A DNA stretch of 64,000 nucleotides, from assembly GCF_002269505.1 (NCBI RefSeq), contig NZ_NQKQ01000005.1, positions 150,076 through 214,075 of the forward strand, read 5' to 3'. Made by a program: the position numbers and the translations under genes. This document shows, one piece after another, positions 1-7,818 of this stretch (position 1 is its first letter; every line of letters starts with the position of its first letter). Below the pieces are notes generated by a model. It was not told the origin of the DNA and did not search any database. It saw only the letters and a list, made by a program, of their open reading frames with translations. This DNA comes from Pseudomonas fragi (lineage in GTDB: Bacteria; Pseudomonadota; Gammaproteobacteria; Pseudomonadales; Pseudomonadaceae).

Positions 1-711
1 TGGGCGCTTGTTGAATTGCTCGGAGGCGGCGTCGCCGACCGACTGACGCGCGGTTTCTTGGGCTATGTAATTGCCCTGCAGGGTAATTTGAGTCGCCACC
101 AAGTCGCGCAGTTTCTGAAGCTGCTGCACGTTTGAAGCGGCAATCTCGTTCCCAGCTTGGATGGCCTGCATCCGACCCGATGATGACTGCGAACGGTTCA
201 CCAGTTGTTCCAAGTGTGCATCTTCCGTCTCAAATGTGCTGGTATTCATGCCTGCTGCCTGCATAGCTCTTTTTGCGTTATCAAAGCCTTGCGCCGACCA
301 TTTTTCGTAGCGATCCGGCATTACGTCAGTCGCCTTACTGCTCGACTGGAGAAATTTCTGCAAATACGCCTCATACCCGGGAAACTGCGTATTGAATTGC
401 GAATCGAGATTCGCCACATTGCGGCCTAATGACTGCGCCCTGTTGTAGATGCTTGTTACACGCTGCATGTCTTGGGTGATCCGGCCAAACATGCTGTTTG
501 GCAACGGAGTCCCCTGCGTGACCATATTGTTGTATTGCTGAACTTGTGTCGAAAGCTGCTCTGCAGTGTTCAACGCCGTATTGACTGCTTCTGCGTACTC
601 GAACATCTGTTGATAGAATGTAGAGCAGTTTGTGCAGTAGATAGCAAAGGCGTTCTGCCATGTAAAAAGCAAAGTAAAAACTGTTATTAATAATCTCCAT
701 CCATTTATCAT
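1..711 (-). CDS. trbJ: TrbJ-like conjugal transfer protein, 3' end cut by window edge
   Basis: The reverse frame is open from an ATG at 711 to the window edge, giving 237 residues without a stop, so the C-terminus is missing. It begins with a signal peptide (MINGWRLLITVFTLLFTWQNAFA), followed by a Cys pair (IYCTNCSTFYQQ) and a long Gln/Asn-rich, probably coiled-coil region. This is the look of TrbJ/VirB5-type periplasmic proteins of P-type mating-pair formation, which act in pilus assembly. The ATG overlaps the TGA of the upstream traK-like gene by four bases (ATGA), so the two are probably translated together. More trb genes are expected to the left. The family call rests on overall character and the tra neighbours. 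Confidence 0.8.
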   Translation of the reverse strand, partial: MINGWRLLITVFTLLFTWQNAFAIYCTNCSTFYQQMFEYAEAVNTALNTAEQLSTQVQQYNNMVTQGTPLPNSMFGRITQDMQRVTSIYNRAQSLGRNVANLDSQFNTQFPGYEAYLQKFLQSSSKATDVMPDRYEKWSAQGFDNAKRAMQAAGMNTSTFETEDAHLEQLVNRSQSSSGRMQAIQAGNEIAASNVQQLQKLRDLVATQITLQGNYIAQETARQSVGDAASEQFNKRP

Positions 712-941
712 TTTTGTCTCCAATGCGAGCCTGTCATGATAAATGAACGCGATTGCTTACAATAGCGAGCGACGTAACGTGTGAACTGCACATATCCAAA
801 GCTAAATCGATCAGCGTATTCGGTGTAGAGCCGAGTAAGGGGGTGGCCGAGCAGTATTTTCGTTTCTAACTCCTTCCTGATCGAGAAGAACTCAGCACGG
901 CCAGCTCTTCTTTTGATAGGCTTTAGACTATTACTTTGCAT
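708..941 (-). CDS. traK: TraK-like oriT-binding protein
   Basis: A 77-residue basic protein that starts at an ATG preceded by a strong ribosome site (GGAGAAAG). The core (RRAGRAEFFSIRKELETKI, then FGYVQFTRYVARYCK) follows the RP4 TraK pattern, in which a short helical region leads to a Y-x-x-F-x-R-Y-V motif. TraK of RP4 binds and wraps the DNA beside oriT and helps form the relaxosome. Here it is transcribed away from traJ, with a repeat-rich spacer between them, as in RP4. Its last codon overlaps the start of trbJ, whereas in RP4 traL and traM follow traK. The function is inferred from sequence pattern and position. Confidence 0.7.
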   Translation of the reverse strand: MQSNSLKPIKRRAGRAEFFSIRKELETKILLGHPLTRLYTEYADRFSFGYVQFTRYVARYCKQSRSFIMTGSHWRQK

Positions 942-1020
942 CGACTTTCTCCGTTTGTTCCTATTGGTTTTAGCACGGATAAAAGCCTAGGGAAACATAC
1001 AATAACTGCGCAGCTAAAAT

Positions 1021-1120
1021 TAATGAAATTTAGCGTGATTGTATGCAGCTCAAGGAAGTTTAAGGCAACTCTAGGCAATTCAATGCGACTGTATGCGATT
1101 TAGCGAAATTCAAAGCGATT
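1021..1120. repeat. About ten tandem degenerate decamers in the oriT region
   Basis: Consecutive 10-base units such as TAGCGTGATT, CAAGGAAGTT, TAAGGCAACT, CTAGGCAATT, CAATGCGACT, GTATGCGATT and CAAAGCGATT share the loose form NNANGCRAYT. The spacing is one unit per helical turn, so a protein could bind the same DNA face along the array. The adjacent TraK-like protein is the obvious candidate. Confidence 0.6.
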
Positions 1121-1154
1121 GATGAGTTTTTAGTTTTAAATCGCATTAAATCGC
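1096..1154. repeat. Inverted repeat in the oriT region
   Basis: GCGATTTAGCGA at 1096-1107 and GCGATT at 1115-1120 are answered by the inverted TCGCATTAAATCGC at 1141-1154. The spacer between the arms is AT-rich. Inverted repeats beside nic are typical binding sites for TraJ/relaxase-type proteins. Confidence 0.5.
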
Positions 1155-1314
1155 TTACAACAGTATGGCAAGATGTGTGTTGTACGGGTACGGGCAAGCC
1201 CGAACCCATCCAACACCGCCCCTTATTCGCCTGCGGCTCAACGGTATCTTGCTCTGCGAGGCCCGCCGCCGCTGCCTCGTCTAAGAGCGAAAAGCAACAA
1301 CAGGAGCAGAAGCA

Positions 1315-1689
1315 ATGACAGAGGACACCAAAGGAAAAGCCCAGCCTCGACGGCGCGGAAAGCCGATAGAGGTGTGGGTTACAGATGAGGAAAAGGCGAC
1401 CATCAGTGAGCGTGCCGAAGAGGCTGGTATGTCCCGCTCCGGTTACCTCCGAGCATTGGGTCTGAATACACCCATTCGCTCGGTCGTCGATCTGAAAGCG
1501 GTGGCTGATCTTTGCAGAATTAACGGCGACTTGGGGCGGGTTGCCGGTTTGTTGAAGCTGTGGCTTTTGGAGAAAAACGGGCAGGGAGCAAGCTCGGTCG
1601 AGATCGAGCGGATGATGGTCGAGTTTCGAGAGCTGCAGGCGGGTGTTCGGGAAAAGATGAGCGCTGTCGTTTTTGTTAGAAAAGCGTAG
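1315..1689 (+). CDS. traJ: TraJ-like relaxosome protein
   Basis: A 124-residue protein with a basic N-terminus, a ribbon-helix-helix-like segment (KPIEVWVTDEEKATISERA, then GMSRSGYLRALG) and the motif RINGDLGRVAGLLKLWL. RP4 TraJ carries nearly the same motif (ARINGDLGRLGGLLKLWL). TraJ binds the oriT inverted repeat and recruits the TraI relaxase. The ATG at 1315 is preceded by GGAGCAGAAGCA. In RP4-type elements traI begins right after traJ, but here the next gene is a restriction-modification enzyme and no relaxase is seen in the window. The family call is firm; activity without a relaxase is unknown. Confidence 0.85.
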   Translation: MTEDTKGKAQPRRRGKPIEVWVTDEEKATISERAEEAGMSRSGYLRALGLNTPIRSVVDLKAVADLCRINGDLGRVAGLLKLWLLEKNGQGASSVEIERMMVEFRELQAGVREKMSAVVFVRKA

Positions 1690-1790
1690 GGCTTGACGCC
1701 GAAACTCTTTGGATTGTGCAATCCAATTCAGTGCTGAAAGTTGCTAGAATTGCGCATTTTTCCCGTTAGCCGCTTTGAAAGGAAATGCAC

Positions 1791-4700
1791 ATGTCGGCTC
1801 TTGCTGCGCTTTTGGATTCTTATCGTTCTGCCTCTGTCACCGAGCGCGAGAAGGGCACCTACTTTGAGGAACTGATCTGCGTTTACTTGCGCAATGAAGC
1901 GACCTACCGCGATCTGTACGATCAAGTATGGACGTATGCCGACTGGGCCAAGGAGCAGGGCTTGAGTGGTAAGGATGCAGGCATTGATCTTGTGGCTCGT
2001 ACCCAGGGCACCGGCGAGTATCACGCCATCCAGTGCAAGCTGTTCGCCGAGGACTACAAAGTCCAGAAGAAGGACATCGACAGTTTCTTCACCGCCTCGG
2101 GCAAAGCGCCGTTCTCGCACCGCATCATCGTTACCACCACCAACAACTGGAGCGAGCACGCCGAGGATGCCTTGCAGGGCCAACAGCCTCCGGTCAGCAA
2201 GATCGATCTGCAAGCCTTGGAAGACAGCCAGATTGACTGGGCCAAGTACCAGTCCAGCAAAGCGGTCGCACTCAAATCCAAGAAGCAACTGCGTGAGCAC
2301 CAGCAGACAGCATTGAATGCTGTAGCCGCAGGCCTCAAGGATGCTGAGCGCGGCAAGCTGATCATGGCTTGCGGCACTGGCAAAACCTTTACTAGCTTGA
2401 AGATTGCTGAGCGCCTAGCTGGTAAGGGCAAGCGTGTGCTGTTTTTGGTGCCTAGCTTGTCCCTGCTGTCGCAGACACTAACGGAGTGGACGCAGGAAAC
2501 TGAAACCCCGCTGCACAGCTTCGCAGTCTGCTCTGACAGTGACGTAGGCAAGAAGCGCAAGGCCGAGGATGACGCGGTTCAGGTGTTCACCCACGAGCTG
2601 CGCTACCCGGCCACCACCAAGGCGGATCGTCTGGCTGCGGAAATGCTCAAGCGTCATGACGCGGAGCACATGAGCGTGGTGTTCTCCACCTATCACTCAA
2701 TCGACGTGATCAGCCGTGCTCAGCATGAGCATGGCTTGGCTGACTTCGATTTGGTGATCTGCGACGAAGCCCACCGCACCACTGGCGCGACCTTCGGTGA
2801 CGACGACGAAAGCAATTTCGTACGGATTCACGATGGTGCCGATATTCGCGCTGCCAAGCGCTTGTATATGACAGCCACGCCACGCATCTACGGTGACACT
2901 GCCAAGGTCAAGGCTGAATCCGGCGAAGTCACGCTTTGCTCGATGGATGACGAAGCCCTGTACGGCAAGGAGTTGTTCGTCATCAACTTCTCCGAGGCTG
3001 TCCAGCGTGGCCTGCTCACCGATTACAAGGTGCTGGTACTCACCGTCGAGGAGAGCACTATCAGTCGCCGCCTTCAAGACATGCTGAAGGACGAGAACAA
3101 CCAGCTCAAAGTAGATGACGCGGCCAAGATCGTCGGCTGCTGGAAGGCGTTGGCCAAGCAGGGCCTGCATGAGCAGCTACTCGGTGATGATGAGCCGATG
3201 AAGCGTGCGGTCGCGTTCTGCCAGGTCATCTCGCCCAATTACAAGGGCACCAAGCACAAGGTCAGCTCCGTCAACATTGCCGACATGTTCCAGTCGGTCG
3301 TAGAGGCTTATCAGGAGTCCGAGGAGATCGACGAGGCTGCGCGTCTGACCTGCGAGGCCGAGCACGTTGATGGCGGCATGAATGCCAGCCAGAAGGAAGC
3401 CAAGCTGAAATGGCTGAAGGCTGAAGCACCTGCCAATACTTGCCGTATTCTCAGCAACGTGCGCTGCCTTTCTGAGGGCGTGGATGTGCCGGCATTGGAC
3501 GCGGTTCTGTTCCTCACCCCGCGTAACTCCCAGGTTGATGTGGTGCAGTCCGTTGGCCGGGTGATGCGCAACGCGCCGGGTAAGAAGCGTGGCTATGTGG
3601 TGTTGCCGGTGGTTATCCCGGCCGGCATGGAGCCTCACGAAGCGCTCAACGACAACCAGACCTACAAGGTGGTCTGGCAGGTGCTCCAGGCGCTACGCTC
3701 GCACGACGACAGCTTCGACGCCATGGTCAACAAGCTCGATCTGATTGGCTCAGACCCGCGCAAAATGGAAGTCATCGCCATCACCGACAAGGCTGAGAAA
3801 AAGGCCAAGAAAGCCACTGGCACGAGTAACGGCAAGGCAGGTAAAGGCCAGTACGGCATCGGCAGCAAGAACCATGATGCTCCCGGCCAGATGACTCAAC
3901 AGGCCGAACTGACCTACGAAGTAGGCGAAATCGAGAAGGCCATCTACGCCAAGATCGTCGAGAAGTGCGGCAACCGCCACCACTGGGAAGACTGGGCCAA
4001 CGACATTGCCAAGATCGCCCATACCCACATCGACCGTATTCAGGGCATTCTGGAGAACCCGGAATACACCAACGAAAAAGCCACTTTCGAAGCGTTCGCC
4101 GCCGAGCTACGCGACGACCTCAATGACAGCATCACTGATGGCGAGATTGTCGAAATGCTCGCTCAGCATCTGGTTACCAAGCCAGTTTTCGACGCATTGT
4201 TTGATGAGTACAGCTTTGCCAGCCACAACCCAATGTCAAAGGCCATGCAAGGCGTTCTTGATGCACTCCACGAGCACCACCTGGCCAAGGAAGCGGATAC
4301 CCTAGAGAAGTTCTATGCCAGTGTGCGTCAGCGCGCAGCGGGTATCGACAGCGCTCAGGGCAAACAGAAAATCATCGTCGAGCTATATGACAAGTTCTTC
4401 CGCAACGCGTTCCCAAAAATGACCGAGCGGTTGGGCATCGTCTACACCCCGGTCGAAGTGGTGGATTTCATCCTCCACAGCGTCAACCACCTGCTGCAAC
4501 AGGAGTTTGGCCAAACCCTTGGTAGTAAGGGTGTCCATATCATCGATCCGTTCACCGGCACCGGCACTTTCATTACTCGCCTGATCCAGTCGGGTTTGAT
4601 CAAGTCGGATGAGCTGCCACACAAATACCGGCATGAAATACACGCCAACGAACTTGTACTGCTGGCCTATTACATTGCCGCGATCAATATCGAGGCGGCC

Positions 4701-6671
4701 TACCACAGCGAAGTTTTAGCCGACTACACACCGTTTGAAGGTATCTGCTTGACCGACACCTTCCAAATGTATGAGAAGGACGATCTGGTAGATGTACTGC
4801 TGGAGGACAATAGCGCCCGGCGCAAGCGGCAGAAAGCACTGGATATTAGGGTAATTGTAGGGAATCCGCCGTATTCAATTGGTCAAGGTAGCCAGAACGA
4901 CAATAACCAGAACGTTAGTTATCCTTCTTTGGATAAGCGCATCGAAGAAAGCTACGTTGCGCGCTCTGAAGCAATCCTGTCCAAAGGGATGTACGATAGC
5001 TATATCCGGGCAATTCGTTGGGCTAGTGACCGGGTTGGTGATGCAGGTATTATCGGATTTGTCACCAATGCGGGCTTTCTCGAGGCTAATACCGCAGATG
5101 GTTTGCGTAAGTGCCTAGCAGATGAGTTCTCCAGTCTTTATGTATTTCATCTGCGTGGTAATCAGCGCACCAGTGGTGAAATCTCGCGCAAGGAAGGCGG
5201 CAAGATTTTTGGCAGTGGCAGTCGTGCACCCATTGCCATATCAATATTGGTAAAGAATCCTAGCTCACAGGCCTCTGGACAGATTTACTTTCATGATATT
5301 GGGGATTACCTGAGTCGCGAAGAGAAACTGGAGAAAATCGGTAGCTACGTCAGCGTGGCAGGTATTCCGCAATGGCAGCAAATCAATCCCGATGAACACG
5401 GCGATTGGCTAAAGCAACGTGATAACAGTTTCAGTCAGTTCATTGTATTAGGTGACAAGAAGGGCGATGCACCTAAGCTATTCGAGAATTTCTCGCTCGG
5501 GGTGGTAACTAATCGCGATGCCTGGGCTTATAACTCCAGCTCGAAAAAGCTGGCGACCAACATGAGTAATATGATTGGATTTTATAATGCTGAGTCTGAG
5601 AGTTTTAATCTAGTTAATAAAGAGTTGGATACAAAGGCTCGGCAGAAGAAGGTAGATGAATTTATTGATACCAATCCGGCTCGTATTAGTTGGTCTCGGG
5701 GTCTTAAGCAAGCTGTTGCTCTAAATAAGCGATATCAGTTCGCCCCGGAGCTTATTGCCCGGAGCGTAATCAAGCCCTTCTCAAGGCAGTGGCTGTACTT
5801 CAGCAGGGACCTCAATGAGATGGTGCTGCAAATGCCGAAAATTTTTCCAAATGAATCTGCGAATAATAGCGTTATTTGCGTTCCTTCATCCGGCGGCACC
5901 GTTGGGTTCAGTGTGATGATTGCAGCGTCTGTCGTGAATCTAAAGTTCGTCGGTGATGGTGGTACTCAGTGTTTCCCTCTCTACCTATATGACGAAGCAG
6001 CTCAGGCCTCAGATGACGACCTTTTTGGCGAGCCGCTTGAAGGCGGCCTGCGCCGCCGTGATGCTGTCACCGACGTGGGTTTGGCGCATTTCCAGAGCGC
6101 CTATCCCGGCGAATCGCTTAGCAAAGAAGACCTGTTCTACTACGTTTACGGCATCCTTCATTCGTCGGACTACCGGCAACGCTATGCAGACAATCTGAGT
6201 AAGGAACTGCCACGCATTCCGGCAGTGAAGAAGGCCGCCGACTTCTGGGCTTTCAGCAAGGCTGGCCGCACATTGGCTGAGCTCCATCTGGACTACGAAA
6301 CTGTCGAGCCGTATCCACTGACCATCGAAGCCAAGGCTCCGCTCACCAATGCCGACTACCATGTGGAGAAAATGAAGTTCGCCAAGAAGGGCGACAAGAG
6401 CACGGTCATCTATAACCAGCGCATCACCCTCAAGGGCATCCCCGAGGCGGCCTGGGACTATGTGGTGAACGGCAAGGCCGCACTGGAATGGGTGATGGAA
6501 CGCCAGGCGGTGCGTACCGACAAGGCCAGTGGAATCGTCAATGATGCGAATGATTGGGCTGTCGAGACTATGGGTAATCCCAAGTACCCGCTAGAGTTGT
6601 TCCAGCGAGTAGTGACCGTGAGCCAGAGAACCCAGGACATCGTGAACGGTTTACCGGCTCTCGATATCTGA
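1791..6671 (+). CDS. Type ISP (single-polypeptide) restriction-modification enzyme
   Basis: About 1626 residues, the size of LlaGI/LlaBIII-type enzymes that carry nuclease, translocase, methyltransferase and target recognition in one chain. The N-terminus has an Mrr-like nuclease core (KDAGIDLVA, then YHAIQCKLF near residue 80). The helicase part has Walker A ACGTGKT (about 195), DEAH (about 325) and SVGRVMRN (about 590). The methyltransferase part has DPFTGTGTF (about 920) and NPPYS (about 1025), as in N6-adenine enzymes. The last 400 or so residues should be the target recognition domain; part of it (about 5560-5960) looks AT-richer than the rest. The start at 1791 is preferred over 1785 because GAAAGGA is then correctly spaced. 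It lies where traI would be expected. All catalytic motifs are intact. Confidence 0.92.
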   Translation: MSALAALLDSYRSASVTEREKGTYFEELICVYLRNEATYRDLYDQVWTYADWAKEQGLSGKDAGIDLVARTQGTGEYHAIQCKLFAEDYKVQKKDIDSFFTASGKAPFSHRIIVTTTNNWSEHAEDALQGQQPPVSKIDLQALEDSQIDWAKYQSSKAVALKSKKQLREHQQTALNAVAAGLKDAERGKLIMACGTGKTFTSLKIAERLAGKGKRVLFLVPSLSLLSQTLTEWTQETETPLHSFAVCSDSDVGKKRKAEDDAVQVFTHELRYPATTKADRLAAEMLKRHDAEHMSVVFSTYHSIDVISRAQHEHGLADFDLVICDEAHRTTGATFGDDDESNFVRIHDGADIRAAKRLYMTATPRIYGDTAKVKAESGEVTLCSMDDEALYGKELFVINFSEAVQRGLLTDYKVLVLTVEESTISRRLQDMLKDENNQLKVDDAAKIVGCWKALAKQGLHEQLLGDDEPMKRAVAFCQVISPNYKGTKHKVSSVNIADMFQSVVEAYQESEEIDEAARLTCEAEHVDGGMNASQKEAKLKWLKAEAPANTCRILSNVRCLSEGVDVPALDAVLFLTPRNSQVDVVQSVGRVMRNAPGKKRGYVVLPVVIPAGMEPHEALNDNQTYKVVWQVLQALRSHDDSFDAMVNKLDLIGSDPRKMEVIAITDKAEKKAKKATGTSNGKAGKGQYGIGSKNHDAPGQMTQQAELTYEVGEIEKAIYAKIVEKCGNRHHWEDWANDIAKIAHTHIDRIQGILENPEYTNEKATFEAFAAELRDDLNDSITDGEIVEMLAQHLVTKPVFDALFDEYSFASHNPMSKAMQGVLDALHEHHLAKEADTLEKFYASVRQRAAGIDSAQGKQKIIVELYDKFFRNAFPKMTERLGIVYTPVEVVDFILHSVNHLLQQEFGQTLGSKGVHIIDPFTGTGTFITRLIQSGLIKSDELPHKYRHEIHANELVLLAYYIAAINIEAAYHSEVLADYTPFEGICLTDTFQMYEKDDLVDVLLEDNSARRKRQKALDIRVIVGNPPYSIGQGSQNDNNQNVSYPSLDKRIEESYVARSEAILSKGMYDSYIRAIRWASDRVGDAGIIGFVTNAGFLEANTADGLRKCLADEFSSLYVFHLRGNQRTSGEISRKEGGKIFGSGSRAPIAISILVKNPSSQASGQIYFHDIGDYLSREEKLEKIGSYVSVAGIPQWQQINPDEHGDWLKQRDNSFSQFIVLGDKKGDAPKLFENFSLGVVTNRDAWAYNSSSKKLATNMSNMIGFYNAESESFNLVNKELDTKARQKKVDEFIDTNPARISWSRGLKQAVALNKRYQFAPELIARSVIKPFSRQWLYFSRDLNEMVLQMPKIFPNESANNSVICVPSSGGTVGFSVMIAASVVNLKFVGDGGTQCFPLYLYDEAAQASDDDLFGEPLEGGLRRRDAVTDVGLAHFQSAYPGESLSKEDLFYYVYGILHSSDYRQRYADNLSKELPRIPAVKKAADFWAFSKAGRTLAELHLDYETVEPYPLTIEAKAPLTNADYHVEKMKFAKKGDKSTVIYNQRITLKGIPEAAWDYVVNGKAALEWVMERQAVRTDKASGIVNDANDWAVETMGNPKYPLELFQRVVTVSQRTQDIVNGLPALDI

Positions 6672-6713
6672 CCATTGAGCGTGTGATGCGCCGAGCAGAA
6701 TGCAGAGGTAGCG

Positions 6714-6887
6714 ATGAAAGACCGTAGTCACGATGAGGCAATGGCAGAGCTTTTCCAGGCTGATCCGTCATATGCGGCGGAACTGCTAGCCGAGGTTGTT
6801 CGTTATGGTAATGCGGGTGAGTTGGTCATCCTGGAACGGCAGCTATCGGCAGCTTTTGCTACGAGAGAGGCTAACCCTGCTTCTTGA
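6714..6887 (+). CDS. 57-residue protein resembling the N-terminus of HigA/COG3636-like antitoxins
   Basis: A short frame starting MKDRSHDEAMAELFQADPSY and ending AAFATREANPAS, preceded by an AGAGGTAGCG ribosome-site-like stretch. The opening resembles small regulators/antitoxins that start MKDRSHDEAM and continue into a helix-turn-helix after about 45 residues. That DNA-binding half is missing: the frame stops soon after LERQLSAAFA. No toxin partner is visible beside it. It is probably a truncated regulator left in the mobile region. The family link is from memory of the N-terminal pattern. Confidence 0.5.
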   Translation: MKDRSHDEAMAELFQADPSYAAELLAEVVRYGNAGELVILERQLSAAFATREANPAS

Positions 6888-6975
6888 GCGGGGTTTGACT
6901 CTGTATGGCATTTTCCATGGTTTTTTCATTTTGTTATGTCTGAATGTATTGTTTTATAAGGCGTTTATTGGTCGA

Positions 6976-6992
6976 TTGATAATAGAGTGGGA
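6976..6992 (+). repeat. Copy 1 of the 17-base direct repeat TTGATAATAGAGTGGGA
   Basis: Identical to 11336-11352. The preceding 70-80 bases are also loosely similar (both contain CATGG, TTTTGTT, TTTTA and TTTATTG). The repeat contains a possible -10 element (GATAAT). A GC-rich terminator stem begins 69 bases after the repeat start in both copies. Confidence 0.7.
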
Positions 6993-7043
6993 GTTAGCCT
7001 GAAGTTGGTATATGCGAACTTAGTCGTTTTCTGATGTATATAG

Positions 7044-7070
7044 GGCCCGCGAATTGCGGGCCTTATTTTT
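7044..7070 (+). terminator. Intrinsic terminator
   Basis: GGCCCGC, loop GAATT, GCGGGCC, then TTATTTTT: a perfect 7-bp GC stem followed by a T tract. Confidence 0.85.
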
Positions 7071-7287
7071 GCAAGTCTGTAGTGAGGCGAGTATTCCCAT
7101 TGTTGTGAGCTGTGCCCAGCGTTGGCTTGATTTTGGTTAGCCTAAACCGGTGTGAGTACCTGGTTGCTAAATTCATGAGCGCTTATCTGCGGAGTTTGAT
7201 CGCAGTGTAGTCATATATGCCTCGTAAGTTGGCGCTGTTTTCTAACTCCATCTTAAAGGCACTCGTCATGCGATAAGATGTCATGGT

Positions 7288-7818
7288 TTATCGCGGGTTA
7301 TTCGCGGGTGACAAGGTCAATGACTTCAACACCAAGAAGGTTTTTAATGGCAGTCGGGAAGCAGGAAATTTAGACTCCAATACTAGTAGTGCGCGGACAT
7401 CCTTTATCTGCGAATGCGCAAGTAGTACTGCCTCCATCACAGTCCGGTATTTTACGCACTGGAACAGGCCTCTAGTGATATCGGGGACCGAAGAGATTGA
7501 GAGGGGGTTGTGTGCTACGAAATCCTTTAATTTCTTATGGTGCTCGCTTTCACCTCCTCCGGCGATTTGACAAGCCAACTCAAGAGCGTGCGAGAAATCG
7601 GTTTCGGTCAGTTCAAGGTCTAAAGTTTTTAGGACCTTGTCCCATTGTGGAAACGTAAAAACGTGATTGAGTTCGGCTTTGACAATTACCTGCTTCTGAT
7701 GGCGGGGCAGAGTAGCGAACTCTTCTTCCTTAACTAAAAACCACCCGACCCCTTCACCAGGTAGGCCGGTGTTTTTATTGACTACCAGCGCTTGGATATC
7801 CGAGCAAAAGCCATTGCA
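7288..7818 (-). pseudogene. Gene remnant lacking its start, directly behind lysR
   Basis: The reverse frame reads 176 codons of protein-like sequence. It begins right after the lysR TAG (7819-7821) in the same frame and ends at TAA 7288-7290. It contains IQALVVNKNTGLPGEGVGWF and a later segment ending SLTLSPANNPR. There is no ATG near the beginning; the only starts are internal (TTG at 7578). The first part looks like the conserved interior of a larger protein whose N-terminus has been lost. I do not recognise the family with confidence. The breakpoint coincides with the end of lysR, which suggests a recombination junction here. Confidence 0.5.

Larger units (their letters stand above)
942..1314. 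other. Probable origin of transfer (oriT) region between divergent traK and traJ
   Basis: This 373-base non-coding gap holds an AT-rich half with degenerate 10-base repeats (1021-1120), GCGATTTA-type inverted repeats (1096-1154), and a GC-rich half ending at traJ. Position and orientation between traK-like and traJ-like genes match the RP4 oriT. A sequence resembling the IncP nick region (TATCTTGCTCTG against the ATCCTGC core) lies at about 1246-1257, but this exact site is tentative. The divergent promoters for both genes should also lie here. Confidence 0.65.
6888..7287. other. Intergenic region with terminator and repeat remnants
   Basis: No convincing gene. It holds one copy of the TTGATAATAGAGTGGGA repeat (6976), a strong terminator (7044-7070), and a segment (7189-7276) ending GTCATGCGATAAGA that resembles 11155-11228. 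The base composition is AT-rich compared with the core chromosome. Confidence 0.6.

Noticed and set aside
1728..2300. Long reverse frame antisense to the restriction enzyme
   Set aside because: Shadow of the type ISP gene; no ribosome site or family features, while the + frame has intact catalytic motifs.
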